Assembly: GCF_000525795.1 (NCBI RefSeq)
Contig: NZ_AOCG01000009.1
Location: forward strand, 1 to 64,000
Length of the DNA: 64,000 bases
Reading direction: 5' to 3'
Origin: Listeria aquatica FSL S10-1188
GTDB taxonomy: Bacteria; Bacillota; Bacilli; Lactobacillales; Listeriaceae
Positions within the stretch are counted from its first letter, which is position 1, and each line of letters starts with the position of its first letter. Shown piece by piece: positions 33,301 to 44,400 of this stretch. Position numbers and translations under genes: made by a program. Below the pieces are notes generated by a model. The model did no database searches and was not told the DNA's origin. It saw nothing but the letters and a program-made list of their open reading frames with translations.

Positions 33301-35656
33301 TTACTTTAAATCGACGATCGTAATGCCGTTTCCGCCTTCTGCCGCATCTCCAAACCTCGTTGATTTGACCATTCGGTGATTTTTCAGGAACTCCGTGACA
33401 CCCATTCTTAAAGCACCCGTTCCTTTTCCGTGAATGATCGCAACACGTGGATATCCCGCGAGAAGTGCTTCGTCAATATACTTATCCACCGCTTGAAGCG
33501 CATCTTCATAGCGCATCCCTCGCAAATCGAGCTCAGAGCGAACCGGATCTGTATTTCGAACATTAGTTATCACGCGCTCTTTTTTAGGCTTCTCAGGTTG
33601 AATGTATTCCAAATCCGATTCTTTGATTTTCGTCTTAATAATACCGATTTGAACATTCCATTCCGAATTGCTAGCTTTATCAATCAACGTTCCTTTTTGA
33701 CCTAAAGAAAGCACACGCACTGCATCACCCGGTTCAAGTTTATGCGTGACTGGCTTCGTTTGATGAACAACACGTTTTTGGATGGTCTTCGGCTTCGCCT
33801 CAGAAAGGCGGGTTTTGGCGTCGATCAATTCATGTTCCTTAATCCCCTGCGCCCCGCGAAGCTGCAACTCCCTAATTTCTCGAATGATGCCATCCGCTTC
33901 TTCTTCTGCATGTTCAATCACTTTAGCCGCTTTGGTTTTGGCTTGTTCAAGCAAACGCTCTTTATTTTGATGATAAGCCGCGACTTCTTTTTGTAAATCT
34001 TGAAGAAGGCGTTCCGCATCTCTTGTCGTTTCTTGTGCTTCTTCAAATTCCTGTTCTGCTAGATTTCGTTTATCCTCAAGGTCCGTAATCATCTCATTTA
34101 AATTGGCACTTTCTGTATCAATCAAAGATTTTGCGGATTCAATTACGTCTGAATCAAGCCCGAGTCGTCTTGAAATTTCAAAAGCATTACTGCGACCGGG
34201 AACACCAATTAATAACCGGTAAGTCGGGCTGAGGGTCTCTACATTAAACTCAACAGAAGCATTCGTTGCAAAGGGTCGGTTATAACCATAAGCTTTGAGT
34301 TCAGGATAGTGCGTAGTTGCGACCACACTTGCACCTCGTCTTGCGACTTCATCCAAAATAGAAATCGCAAGTGCAGCTCCTTCTTGAGGGTCCGTCCCAG
34401 CACCGAGTTCATCGAATAAAATCAGTGATTTTGCATTCATTTTTTCTAAAATCGAAACAATATTCGTCATATGTGAAGAAAAAGTACTCAAGCTTTGTTC
34501 AATGGATTGTTCATCCCCAATATCCGCAAAAACATCTTCAAAAACCGCTATTTCTGATTCCTCACGTGCAGGAATTTGCAAGCCTGATTGCGCCATAATC
34601 GTGAGCAATCCAAGCGTTTTAAGCGTAATGGTTTTTCCGCCTGTATTGGGACCCGTAATTACGATAACCGAGTAGCCTTCTCCAAGCAAAATATCATTTG
34701 CAACGACTTTAGCCGGATCAAGCAGTGGATGTCTTGCTTCATACAATTTGACAACTCCTTGATCGTTTAGCCCTGGCGAAATTCCTTTCATAGCTTTCCC
34801 AAGCCGTGCCTTAGCCAAAATGAAATCAAACCGACCAAGCAAATACGTATTATGGTGAATTTCAGAGATGTGTTCCGCTAAATGTGCCGATAGTTCCGCA
34901 AGGATGCGTTCAATTTCTTGATTAGCTTTAGCTTGGAGAGCTCGCCTTTCATTGTTCAAATCAACGACACTTTGAGGCTCAATAAACAAAGTTTGTCCAG
35001 ATGCTGACTGATCGTGGATGACACCGCCATAATGGCTCCGGTATTCTTGTTTAACAGGAATAACGTAACGATCATTTCGAATCGTAATGATCGCATCGCT
35101 AAGCATCGTAGCAGCATTTCGGTCGCGCAATAAAGCTTCTAGTTTTTCACGCACACGGCCCTCTGTCCGGTTAAGCGTTTGACGGATACTGCGTAAGGTT
35201 TCACTTGCAGTATCGAGCACATACCCAGATTCATCAACCGAAATGGCAATTTCATCTTCCAAATCGCGTAATTGGAGGAGTTCTGCTGCAAGGGTATATA
35301 AGAAAGGTAGCTCTACCCCCTGCTCTTCAAGATCGCTAAAGAAATTTTTCATCAGACGACTGACACGCAAGTTACTTCCAATTTGATAAATTTCAAGACC
35401 ATTTAAATCCCCGCCAATTTCAAGTCGCTTCAAGTGGGGTAAAACATCGGTCAAGCCCGTAATTGGCGCACTGCCACGAAGACGCAGCACTTTTGCTCCT
35501 TCTTCCGTTTCTTGCTGCGCTTCTTTTACCTTAGCAAATGAACTTTCTGGACTAAGGCCGCGAATTGCCTCTTCTCCAAGCGTCGAAACAGCAAATTCAC
35601 CCAGTTGTTGTTTGATTTTATCGAATTCTAATATATTTTCAAGCTTTTTTTTCCAT
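33301..35656 (-). CDS. mutS2: MutS2 endonuclease (frame break at codon 3-4)
   Basis: A MutS-family ATPase without mismatch-recognition domain I, linked to suppression of recombination and ribosome rescue. Corrected, it has 784 residues from MEKKLENILEFDKIKQQLGE. Walker A is VITGPNTGGKTITLKTLG, Walker B region LILFDELGAGTDPQEGA, then a long coiled coil (residues about 515-630) and a C-terminal Smr nuclease domain (LDLRGMRYEDAL; AIIHGKGTGALR). The extra base is in the T run 35645-35652. It follows polX by a few bases. Confidence 0.94.
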
Positions 35657-35667
35657 CGCTCATTCCT

Positions 35668-37385
35668 CTATTTCTTTTTTTCTATAAACGCTCTAAATGC
35701 TTCTTTTGATAAGGCATTCAAGACGTCTGCTTTTGTCAGCCAGCCTTTTATCCCTGCCCGGACACCAAGCTCCATAAAATCTAAATGCTTCGTGTCATGT
35801 GCATCTGTATTGATGGCAATTTTAACGCCTGCTTTTGTCGCCATTTCTAAATGCTCTGCTTTTAAATCGAGCCGCTCTGGATTGGCATTTAATTCAAGCG
35901 CTGTCCCAGTTTCACTTGCTAATCGAATGAGTTCAGGAACATTTACCGCATAAGGCTCTCTCCTACCAATCACGCGACCTGTTGGATGGGCAATCAAGCG
36001 GACATAAGGATTTTCTGCTGCCATTTTTAATCGTGCCATAATCTCTTCTTCGGTTTGACTAAAGCCTGAATGGATCGAGGCAATGACAAAATCCAAATTT
36101 TGAAGAGTTTCATCCGAAAAATCAAGCGTTGCATCTGTTAAAATATCCATTTCTACGCCAGAATAAACATCGATTTCTGGATATTTTTCTGCAATGCGTC
36201 TGATTTCTGCTTGCTGCTTTTGAAGTCGTTCTTCATCCAAGCCATTTGCCACACGGAGAAACTTACCGTGATCGGTGATTACCATATAATCATAACCTTT
36301 TTGAACATTCGCTTGGATCATTTCTTCAATTGAATAGGCCCCGTCAGACCAGGTCGTATGCATATGCAGGTCGCCACGAATATCATCTAACGAAAGAAAA
36401 CGTGTTTCTTCTGTAATTCGTTCTACTTCGGTTCCGTCAACTCGCACTTCAGGGGGAATAAACGGAAGATCAAAGAAGCGGAAAAATTCTGTTTCTGTTT
36501 GAAAATGATGCATCGTTCCATTTTCTTCTTCTACACCATATTCGCTGATTTTTTGATCTCGCTTTTTAGCCAATTGTCGCATCTTGATATTGTGTTCTTT
36601 TGAACCCGTAAAATGATGCAAAGTGGTCGCATAGCTTTTGGGTTCAACAAGCCTAAAATCAACTGAAATTTTAATCCCGATATCAAGTTCAACCGAGACT
36701 TTCGTGTCACCCGCACCAATTGTTTCCGTCATTTTAGGATGCTGAAGTAAAGCTTGTTTGACCTTATCCGGCTCTGTTGTTTCTAGCACATAGTCAAGGT
36801 CTTTTAATGTCTCTCGCATGCGACGCAAACTTCCTGCCCGGTGAAACCGTTTAATAGCTCGAATGGTTTTAAGAAAACTTTCAATTTCTTCTGCAACAGG
36901 AAAAACTTTCGGAAACGGATACCGGTCTGGACGCGTTCCTAGCGCTTTTACTCCTTCGACTATTTTTTCAACTGACTTTTTCCCGAATCCTTTTTAAAGC
37001 TTCTATTTTTCCATCTCTAGCTGCTTCAAGCAAACTTGCCTGATCTATAACGCCAAGTTCTTGATAGAGTCTGGCTAATTTTTTCCCGCCTAATCCCTCT
37101 ACTTCAAGTAGTGGAACGAGCCCGCTTGGAACTTCTTTTTTCAAAGCTTCTAGATCAGCAGACTTTCCAGTTTCGATATATTCCTCAATAATATCCCCTG
37201 TTGCTTTTCCAATTCCCGGAAGCGTACGAATATCCTCTATCTCGCTTAAGCTACGGTTATCTGTTTCTAAACTTTGAGCCGCTTTTCTAAAGGCAGATGT
37301 TTTAAAGCTATTTTCTCCTTTTAATTCCATATATAAAGCTATTTCTTCTAATAAGCGAATGACTTCTTTTTTTACTTGCTGTCAA
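35668..37385 (-). CDS. polX: DNA polymerase X family (PolX) with PHP domain (two frame breaks)
   Basis: A repair polymerase with gap filling and 3'-to-5' exonuclease activity. Corrected, it has 571 residues: an N-terminal pol-beta-like region with two HhH motifs (IRTLPGIGKATGDIIEEYI; LLEVEGLGGKKLARLYQEL), the palm around RAGSLRRMRETLKDLDYVL, and a C-terminal PHP domain (IRGDLHMHTTWSDGAYSIEE; IAINTDAHDTKHLDFMELG). The start is TTG 37385 after AGGTGAAAAAA. Extra bases lie in the T runs 37367-37373 and 36977-36981. Confidence 0.93.
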
Positions 37386-37408
37386 TTTTTTCACCTCTTA
37401 CAAAAACA

Positions 37409-37431
37409 AGACCAGTTCATGCCACTGGTCT
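37409..37431 (-). terminator. cvpA terminator
   Basis: Stem AGACCAGT with ACTGGTCT, 7-base loop, T residues on the minus strand. It separates zapA-cvpA from polX-mutS2. Confidence 0.75.
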
Positions 37432-37438
37432 CATCTTT

Positions 37439-37984
37439 CTATTCTGAAATCACTTGTGTCATCCAATCATAAAATCGCTCGGATAGAATCGGTGTGTTGG
37501 TCAAGATCCACTCTGCTACACTTGAATTTTCTATGACACCATTTAGCCATTCAGATGGGTAAGCAGCGCCAAGATAAAGGATAACAAATAGAAGCAGATA
37601 AGTTGTTACAACTCCTAAGACACCACCGATCAAGCCATTGATTTGACTGATGACAGGAATCCGACCTCGGAACCCAATTAATTTCGTTAACATGTGTACG
37701 ACAATGAGTGCAGCGATAAAAATAATTAAGAAAGCTAGCACATTGTAATAAGCATCTTCTGTATGAAGCAGCGCTAACAATTGATTAACGCCCTCTTCTG
37801 CCCGATCAGGTTTAGGATATGGTATAAAATGGATTTGCGGCGCAAGCAAGCTGTAATAATGATACGCTACAAAAAACGATAGGAAGTAGCCGACCATCGT
37901 TATAAGCTGGCGAAGCACACCATTACGATACCCATTAAAAAAACCACTAATCAGGAGAATAATTAAAATGATAGTTAAAATCAT
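37439..37984 (-). CDS. cvpA: CvpA family membrane protein
   Basis: 181 residues with four predicted membrane segments, starting MILTIILIILLISGFFNGYR and including RQLITMVGYFLSFFVAYHYY. CvpA was named for colicin V production; its role in Bacilli is not settled, with links to division and envelope stress. It follows zapA, as in B. subtilis (yshB). Confidence 0.9.
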   Translation of the reverse strand: MILTIILIILLISGFFNGYRNGVLRQLITMVGYFLSFFVAYHYYSLLAPQIHFIPYPKPDRAEEGVNQLLALLHTEDAYYNVLAFLIIFIAALIVVHMLTKLIGFRGRIPVISQINGLIGGVLGVVTTYLLLFVILYLGAAYPSEWLNGVIENSSVAEWILTNTPILSERFYDWMTQVISE

Positions 37985-38001
37985 AAATCAATCTCGTCCT
38001 T

Positions 38002-38257
38002 TTACGAATTTTCTAATCGCGATTCAAGTTCACGATACTTTTCGAGCAGTAATAAATAATCATGTGTCATATTCACTGCTGTAAGAACGGCAAGTCTCCC
38101 GCTGTCTAGTGCACGATTTTGCGCACCTATTTCATGCATTTTGCCATCCACAATTTGAGCCACTTTTTTTTAGATGATCCGTCGGTTCAGAGCCAACGAT
38201 CGTATATTCTTGTCCATATATTGTTGTGATGATTCGATTCTTTTCATTATTAGCCAC
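38002..38257 (-). CDS. zapA: Cell division protein ZapA (frame break)
   Basis: ZapA crosslinks FtsZ filaments at midcell. Corrected, it has 84 residues: GTG start at 38257 (VANNEKNRIITTIYGQEYTI) behind AAGGAGGAGC, and ending in a coiled coil (NMTHDYLLLLEKYRELESRL). The extra base is in the T run 38164-38171, after SEPTDHLKK. It is too short, once broken, to stand out as a frame. Confidence 0.87.
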
Positions 38258-38432
38258 GCTAGCTCCTCCTTCAAATCTTCAGGTAACTCTCTAAGGTCAT
38301 CTTATCACGAAAAAAGCGAGATGAAAAGCGGATAGCTACATAATCAGCCTCAAGGCGGAAGGGAGCTTCAAATTTTTTATTGCTTTTATGATACAATACG
38401 GATACGGAATTAGTCAGAAAGGATGAAGACTT

Positions 38433-39354
38433 ATCGCAAATACAGTCATTCAAGTGCCCACAAGTAAAATGGAAGAAATCAAGGCTTTCTATAAGCCCTT
38501 TGATACGGGAAAAACGCCACCGGGAGCTGTTTTTTCTGCTAAAAAGCAAGGGCTCACGATAACTGCTTATAAATCCGGAAAAGTCATGTTTCAAGGGGCA
38601 GCCGGGGCAATTGAAGCCGCCAAGTGGGGTGTGGCATCTGCCGCAGGCGAAAAGCCAAAGTCAAGTGCTTCTCCACTCCCCCCACAGTTTTCATCAAAAA
38701 ATGTTTTAGGTTCTGATGAAGTTGGAACGGGAGACTTTTTCGGGCCAATTACGGTTTGCGCGTGCTATGTGGATCGTGAGCACATGCCACTTCTTGCTTC
38801 GCTTGGTGTGAGAGACTCTAAAGCAATGAAAGATCCAGAAATCTGCCGAATCGCCGAAAAAATCATTCCTATTGTGCCACACAGTGTTTTAGCTTGTCCG
38901 AACCCCAAGTATAACGAGCTTATTGCTGCTGGAATGAATCAAGGGAAAATGAAGGCCATCTTGCATAATCGCGCGCTCTCCAATGTGCTAGCTCGAATTG
39001 CACCTACTCGTCCAGAAGCGATTTTAATTGACCAATTTGCCGAAAAAAAACACCTATTACCGGTACTTAACAAATGAACGAGAGATTGTGAAACAGGATG
39101 TTTATTTTGCAACGAAAGCAGAAGGGCTTCATTTAGCCGTTGCAGCTGCTTCAATCATCGCGCGCTATAAGTTTGTGCAAATTTTCGCGGAGATGGAGCA
39201 GGAACTTGGAATGCCTTTAACAAAAGGTGCAGGTGCAAAGGTAGATCAGGAAGCGGCACAAATTATTCAGCTTTACGGCTTGGATACGTTAAAACAATAT
39301 ACAAAAGAACACTTCGCCAATACAGATAAAGCTATTCGAATTGCTCAAAGATAA
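38433..39354 (+). CDS. rnhC: Ribonuclease HIII (frame break, unusual start)
   Basis: Removes RNA from RNA-DNA hybrids. Corrected, it has 306 residues: an N-terminal TBP-like substrate-binding domain ([20 protein letters not shown]) and a type 2 RNase H catalytic domain with [20 protein letters not shown] and LGVRDSKAM. An extra base in the A run 39043-39050 breaks the frame at LIDQFAEKN. The expected ATG reads ATC at 38433, 10 bases after AAAGG; the next start, GTG 38454, has no site. Either ATC is used or the base is wrong. Confidence 0.9.
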
Positions 39355-39380
39355 GAAAAATAGTTAACACATAAAATGAA

Positions 39381-39474
39381 AAAAGAACAGAATCGTCAAG
39401 AATGCTCTGAACCTCAAAAGTTGGATAAACAACTACTTTTGGGGTCCCTTCCATTCGGCGGTTCCTGTTCTTTT
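39381..39474. repeat. Compound palindrome between rnhC and the macrolide phosphotransferase
   Basis: Outer arms AAAAGAACAG and CTGTTCTTTT (39381-39390, 39465-39474) enclose an inner inverted repeat CCTCAAAAGT with ACTTTTGGGG (39412-39421, 39434-39443). The element lies between convergent genes, so it may be a bidirectional terminator. Its 94-base size, nested arms and IS3-like AAAAGT/CCCC look also fit a small MITE-like insertion. No second copy was seen in this window. Confidence 0.5.
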
Positions 39475-39548
39475 ATTTTGGACTAATAAACTTATACGTT
39501 CATTTTGTCCTCGACTATTTTCATTTTATTTAAAAATAGAATCAGTCT

Positions 39549-40451
39549 CTACTCGGTTAAGCCTAATTCTTTTTTAGTCATTTGGATGTATTCATCTTGA
39601 CCAGATAGTAAAGCAAATTCCGCTAAATCAATGGGAAAGCTAGCAGTTAATTCAATAATATGTTTTTTCATCTTAGGCCAGTGGTACCCTCCTGCTTCTT
39701 CATAAGCTTTAATGAGTTTATCAAGACTTTCTTCTCCGAAAACTCGGTAATGACCCATGAAATCTTTAGAAATATCTGCCACTTTTATTTCCGTCCAATC
39801 AATTAAGCCAGTCACATTGGCCGATTTCTCAATAAGGATATGACCGGGATGTAAATCACCATGAATCAGTCCTGTTTCTTTCGGCCACATTTCTTCATCA
39901 TTTAACCATGCTTGCCATCTGTTCCACAGCATTTCTCCAACACCAAATTTTTCCTTAACTGTATCCATCCTTTTTTTCATATCTTGCTTAACTTCTACCG
40001 CTGTTTGAGTAGTAATTCCAGCTTCAAAAGCTCTCTTTTTTGGTATATGATGTAGTGTTACTAGCGTTTTTGCAAGTGTTTCATAAAACTGCTCAGGTAA
40101 ATCGTTTTCATCGAGTTCAAAGATGTATCTCTTGGCTTCTGGGTCAATCGTTCCTACAGGGAATCCCATTAGTTTCTTATAGGCGATCAACTCTTCAGAA
40201 TAAATTTCCCAGTAAGGGGCTTCAAAATCCGCATAGCGATTTATAAGATCGAGCCCAATTTTTTCTATCTTTGTTCTAGGAAATACATCTTTTCGTCTTG
40301 GAATACGAAGCACCCACTCCTCTTTTTCATAATCCATCGCAAACACAACCTGAAAGTCAACGCCTGACTCATTAAATACAAAAGTGCTTTCATCGAGCCT
40401 AAGCCCGTGTTTTTCCGCAAGTTTTAGCACTTCTTTTTTAGACTTACTCAC
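39549..40451 (-). CDS. mph: Macrolide 2'-phosphotransferase (Mph family)
   Basis: A 300-residue phosphotransferase of the APH fold, very close in layout to Mph enzymes that inactivate macrolides by phosphorylating desosamine. Motifs: the N-terminal ATP-binding region [16 protein letters not shown], catalytic [15 protein letters not shown] and the metal-binding [19 protein letters not shown]. The length equals the family norm. The start is GTG 40451. No resistance plasmid or transposon context surrounds it, so it may be chromosomal and intrinsic. Substrate assignment is by family; activity is not shown. Confidence 0.82.
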   Translation of the reverse strand: MSKSKKEVLKLAEKHGLRLDESTFVFNESGVDFQVVFAMDYEKEEWVLRIPRRKDVFPRTKIEKIGLDLINRYADFEAPYWEIYSEELIAYKKLMGFPVGTIDPEAKRYIFELDENDLPEQFYETLAKTLVTLHHIPKKRAFEAGITTQTAVEVKQDMKKRMDTVKEKFGVGEMLWNRWQAWLNDEEMWPKETGLIHGDLHPGHILIEKSANVTGLIDWTEIKVADISKDFMGHYRVFGEESLDKLIKAYEEAGGYHWPKMKKHIIELTASFPIDLAEFALLSGQDEYIQMTKKELGLTE

Positions 40452-40543
40452 TATTTATCACATCCCACTCTTTTTGTAACTCCACTAGTACAATGAATAT
40501 CTTTTTTAGTATCCTTCAAGCAATCATAACTTAATTCAAGCAT
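40451..40543 (-). CDS. Possible 30-residue upstream ORF coupled to mph
   Basis: A short frame, [18 protein letters not shown] to TKRVGCDK, ends in TAG whose G is the first base of the mph GTG start. A weak GGGA site lies 8 bases before its ATG. Short leader peptides often control macrolide resistance genes by ribosome stalling, but the sequence matches none that I know; it may be chance. Confidence 0.3.
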   Translation of the reverse strand: MLELSYDCLKDTKKDIHCTSGVTKRVGCDK

Positions 40544-40562
40544 TGAAAGTTCCCTACTCGCA

Positions 40563-41239
40563 TTATAAATTCGGAATTTGCCAATCAATCGGCTTTTCAC
40601 CCTGTTGCACGAGATAATCATTCGTTTTTGAAAATGGACGAGACCCAAAAAAACCGTAATTAGCCGAATAAGGGCTCGGATGGGAGCTAGTTAAAATCAA
40701 GTGATCAGGGTTATTTAGCAGTTCCATTTTTTGCTTAGCATTTTTCCCCCATAGAATAAAAACAACAGGTCCTTCTTTTTGGTTAAGCAGCCGGATAATG
40801 GCATCTGTTAAGTGTTCCCAGCCCTTGTTTTGGTGCGAATTGGCTTTCCCAGCTTCAACCGTCAATACTGTGTTTAAAAGTAAGACTCCCTGATCGGTCC
40901 AAGGTTTTAAATAGCCATTATTTGGAATAAAACAGCCTAGGTCATTTTGCAATTCTTGGTAGATATTTTCAAGTGATGGTGGCGTTCGTACACCTTTTTG
41001 AACGGAAAATGATAAGCCATGTGCTTGGCCTCTGCCATGATACGGATCTTGTCCTAAAATCACCACTTTGGTGTTCTTATAGGAAGTGTACTTTAAGGCA
41101 TTAAAAAATGTCGTACATATCGGGAAAAACAGTTTTGGAGCCATAAGCTACTTTTAAAAAATTCACGTAAATCCAGATAATAAGATTTTTGAAATTCTTC
41201 TTTCAAAAGTTCATCCCAATCGTTACCAAGTTGAATCAT
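40563..41239 (-). CDS. ung: Uracil-DNA glycosylase (two frame breaks)
   Basis: Removes uracil from DNA. Corrected, it has 224 residues from [17 protein letters not shown]. The catalytic water-activating motif is [20 protein letters not shown], and the minor-groove loop is [18 protein letters not shown]. Extra bases lie in the A runs 41156-41161 and 41103-41108; a false start at MAPKLFF appears without the correction. Confidence 0.95.
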
Positions 41240-41363
41240 GTCTGTCTCCACCTCTAGTTTTAGTCTTTCGTTTATTATACTAAATTATCATGCGGTTGCC
41301 AAAATCATCGCAACTTCTTTCTTTTTCACTCCAGAAAAACTATTTGAAAGTTTAGTGGTAAAA

Positions 41364-41399
41364 AACAAAGCACATTCCCTTAAGAAATGTGCTTTGTTC
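41364..41399 (-). terminator. MmpL gene terminator
   Basis: Stem AACAAAGCACATT with AATGTGCTTTGTT, followed by T residues on the minus strand, 3 bases past the stop of the exporter gene. Confidence 0.85.
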
Positions 41400-41401
41400 A
41401 A

Positions 41402-44400
41402 TTATTTCTTGTCGTTTTGCTCTTCTTTGTTCGACACAAATGGCCACCAATTTCCACGACCAAATAGTTTCACCATGACAGGTATGAAAAGTGGTAAAAC
41501 GATAACGGCGTATAAGATTAACCCAATCAACACCACAGTTGCAATTTCAAGCAATGAAAGAACACCTGCTGGCATCATCGCGGCGAATGTTCCACCAAGA
41601 ATAATAACAGCTGAGAATATGACTCCTCCCATATTTTTCATGGTTAAAAGCATTCGTTCGCGAACATCTAGTCCAGTATATTCATTAAATCGACTCATAA
41701 GGAAGATGGAATAGTCAATCCCAAGCGCTACAAGAACAACAAAACTAAAGAACGGCGTCGCCCAAGTTAATCCACCATAGTCCATAATCCGTGTGAAAAT
41801 GATCTCCGTAAACCCGAGTGCAGCATAATAGGTTAATACAATCGACCCCACGAGATAAAGTGGCATTACCATAGAGCGTAATAAAATGACGAGTGTTACA
41901 AAGACACTCACGAGAACAAGAATAATCACAAGATGGTAATCTGCAAGCGACATATCTCTTGTATCATAGTTCATGCTCGTCATGCCACCAATCCCGATTT
42001 TAGCATTTTCAAGTTTCGTTCCCTTTAAGCTGCTATCTAACTGATCATTAATCGCATCAATCGCGTCCATCGCTTCATTTGAGTAAGGATTTTTCTTGAG
42101 GACAACGTTGATCGTCGCCAGTTTTCCGTCTTTTGAAATGTACTGGTCAAGCGCTTGTTTGAAGTCCTTATTAGCTAGGAGTTCGTCTGGAACATAGACC
42201 CCTGAATTCGCGTAACTCGTTTCTGACAAGCCTTCAAGCATGCCACTCGCCTCTCCAAGCCCACTTTCTATTTTGGATAACCCCGACGCCCCGCTCAACA
42301 GTCCGTTTGAAAGATCACCAATTTGACCACTCATACTAGAAAAGCCAGTTTTAAGTTCCCCTTGTCCGCTTTCAAGTTGAGTTAAGGCTGATTTGATTTG
42401 TGGAAGCTGACTAATGACTTGATCTTGTCCAGATGCTGCTTGGCCAAGACCCGTCTCGAGTTCGCTCAAGCCCTTTTCAAGCTGACCGAGACCCGAATCG
42501 AATGCTATGAGACCACTTGAAACTTGATTCGACTGACTATTTAACGTCTTCATTGCACTGGAAAGTTGTTTTAGTCCGTCATTTAGTTGTTTAATCTTCG
42601 TTTCAAGTGCCGCTGTTTGCTTGCCAAATTCTGATTGTAATTGTGTTTTGAAAGCTTCACCAGCCGTTTCAAGCCCAGCTACATCATTCATTAATTTTTG
42701 AAACTCTGCGTTTTGAGTGGCTTCTGGGTGAGCCGCTGCAAAAGCTTTTAAAGAAGCACCTACCTGCTGCATCTGCTTCGTTAACGCACTCGTATCAATT
42801 GTCTGTTTACTTCCAGAGCTATTTGAAAGGCTAGCTAACGAATCTGCTAGTTTCTGTAAATTCGCTTGAACTTCCGTATAACCTTGAAGCAACTTGCTCT
42901 CATCATCTGAGAGTTTTTTTAATTCACTACGCGCTGTTTGCACACCTCGTTTTAACTCGCCTGCCCCACTTTGACCACTTTTGATTCCATCTCGAATTTG
43001 GACAAGTGCAGCTTCTAGTTGTGTAATGCCTGCTTTCGTTGCGGCCGTGCCAGATTGTAGCGAATCAATCCCAGAAATAGCTTGATTCATGCTAGGGGCG
43101 GAAGCATTGAGTTCGTTTCCTGCATCATTTAAGCCTTTCTTCACTTCACCAATGCCATCCTTCGCGTCTCCAAGACCATTTTCAAGTTGTCCAGCTTGAT
43201 TTTTCACATAGATCGCATCCAGTCGCGTTCCTGCAGGTCGCGAAGCACTCATCACCATATCTACGTCTTTTAAATCAGCGAGATCAGTGGAAACTTTTTC
43301 AAGTAACGCAATATATTCACCCGTTCGCATGTTGTCATCATTTTCAAGATAAATCTGAGTTGGCGAAACTTGCCCTGCACCGAAACTATCCGACACAATT
43401 TCAAATCCTTTTTTAGATGGATAGCTACTACTAATTTCATCGAGAGAATCAAAACTTTCCGTCCCCTTATGCATGACAATTGGTGGAATTACAATAATCG
43501 CAACAATTAGTAGGGCAATAAACGGACGCATGAAAGCAAGATTTCCGGCAGCTCCCCAAAAGCGACTTTCTTTATGGGAAATATTTTTATTTAATGGCCA
43601 GAATAACACGCGCCCAAGCGTCCCCATGAAAAACGGGACGAGCGTGTAGATGCCTAGCATCAATATAACAATCCCGACTCCAACTGCTACCGCAGAACGA
43701 TATAAATCAAATTGAACGAAATAAAGGGAAATAAAAGCTACTAAAACGGCGATGGCGCTGTAAAGCACGGTTTTACCGGCCGTTTTATAAGTTTGTATCG
43801 CAGCATCCCAACTTGCGAGCCCCTCTCCAAGTTCCTCTTTAAACCGACTAAGGAGTAAAATACAATAATCGGTACCGATCCCAAACATAATACAAACCAT
43901 GAAAATTTGTGTGTACGTAGAAACGGGAAAATCTAAATACTTCACGAGGAAAGAAACAACACTTTGAGCTGTCAGGTAACTAATCCCCACCGTGATAAGC
44001 GGAATAAAAGGTGCCACCGCCGAACGGAAGACAAGTAGCAGCACTACAAGAATGAAAACAACCGTGATCCCCTCTGTTTTATGTAAACCATCTTGTGAAC
44101 CTTGTACCACGTCTTCTTGAATAACTGCATTTCCTGTTAAATAAGTGTCGAGGCCACGAATTTCCATTTTCTGGTCGAGCTTTTCACGAATCGTTTTAAC
44201 AGGCGTTTCTTTTGCATCTACCGTTAAGCTTGCAACAATCGTTTTTCCATCTTTAGAAACAAATTTATCAGCTAACTCTTTTTGATCAAAACTATCAAGC
44301 ACATCTGTTACATGAAGCTCCTCTTGATCTTTTTTAATCGCATCCAGTGAGTTTTCGATTTTCTTTTTATCTGTCTTTGTAAGCTTTTCTTTCGATGTAT

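Noticed and set aside
39381..39474. A full insertion sequence between rnhC and mph
   Set aside because: No transposase frame is present and the element is under 100 bases.
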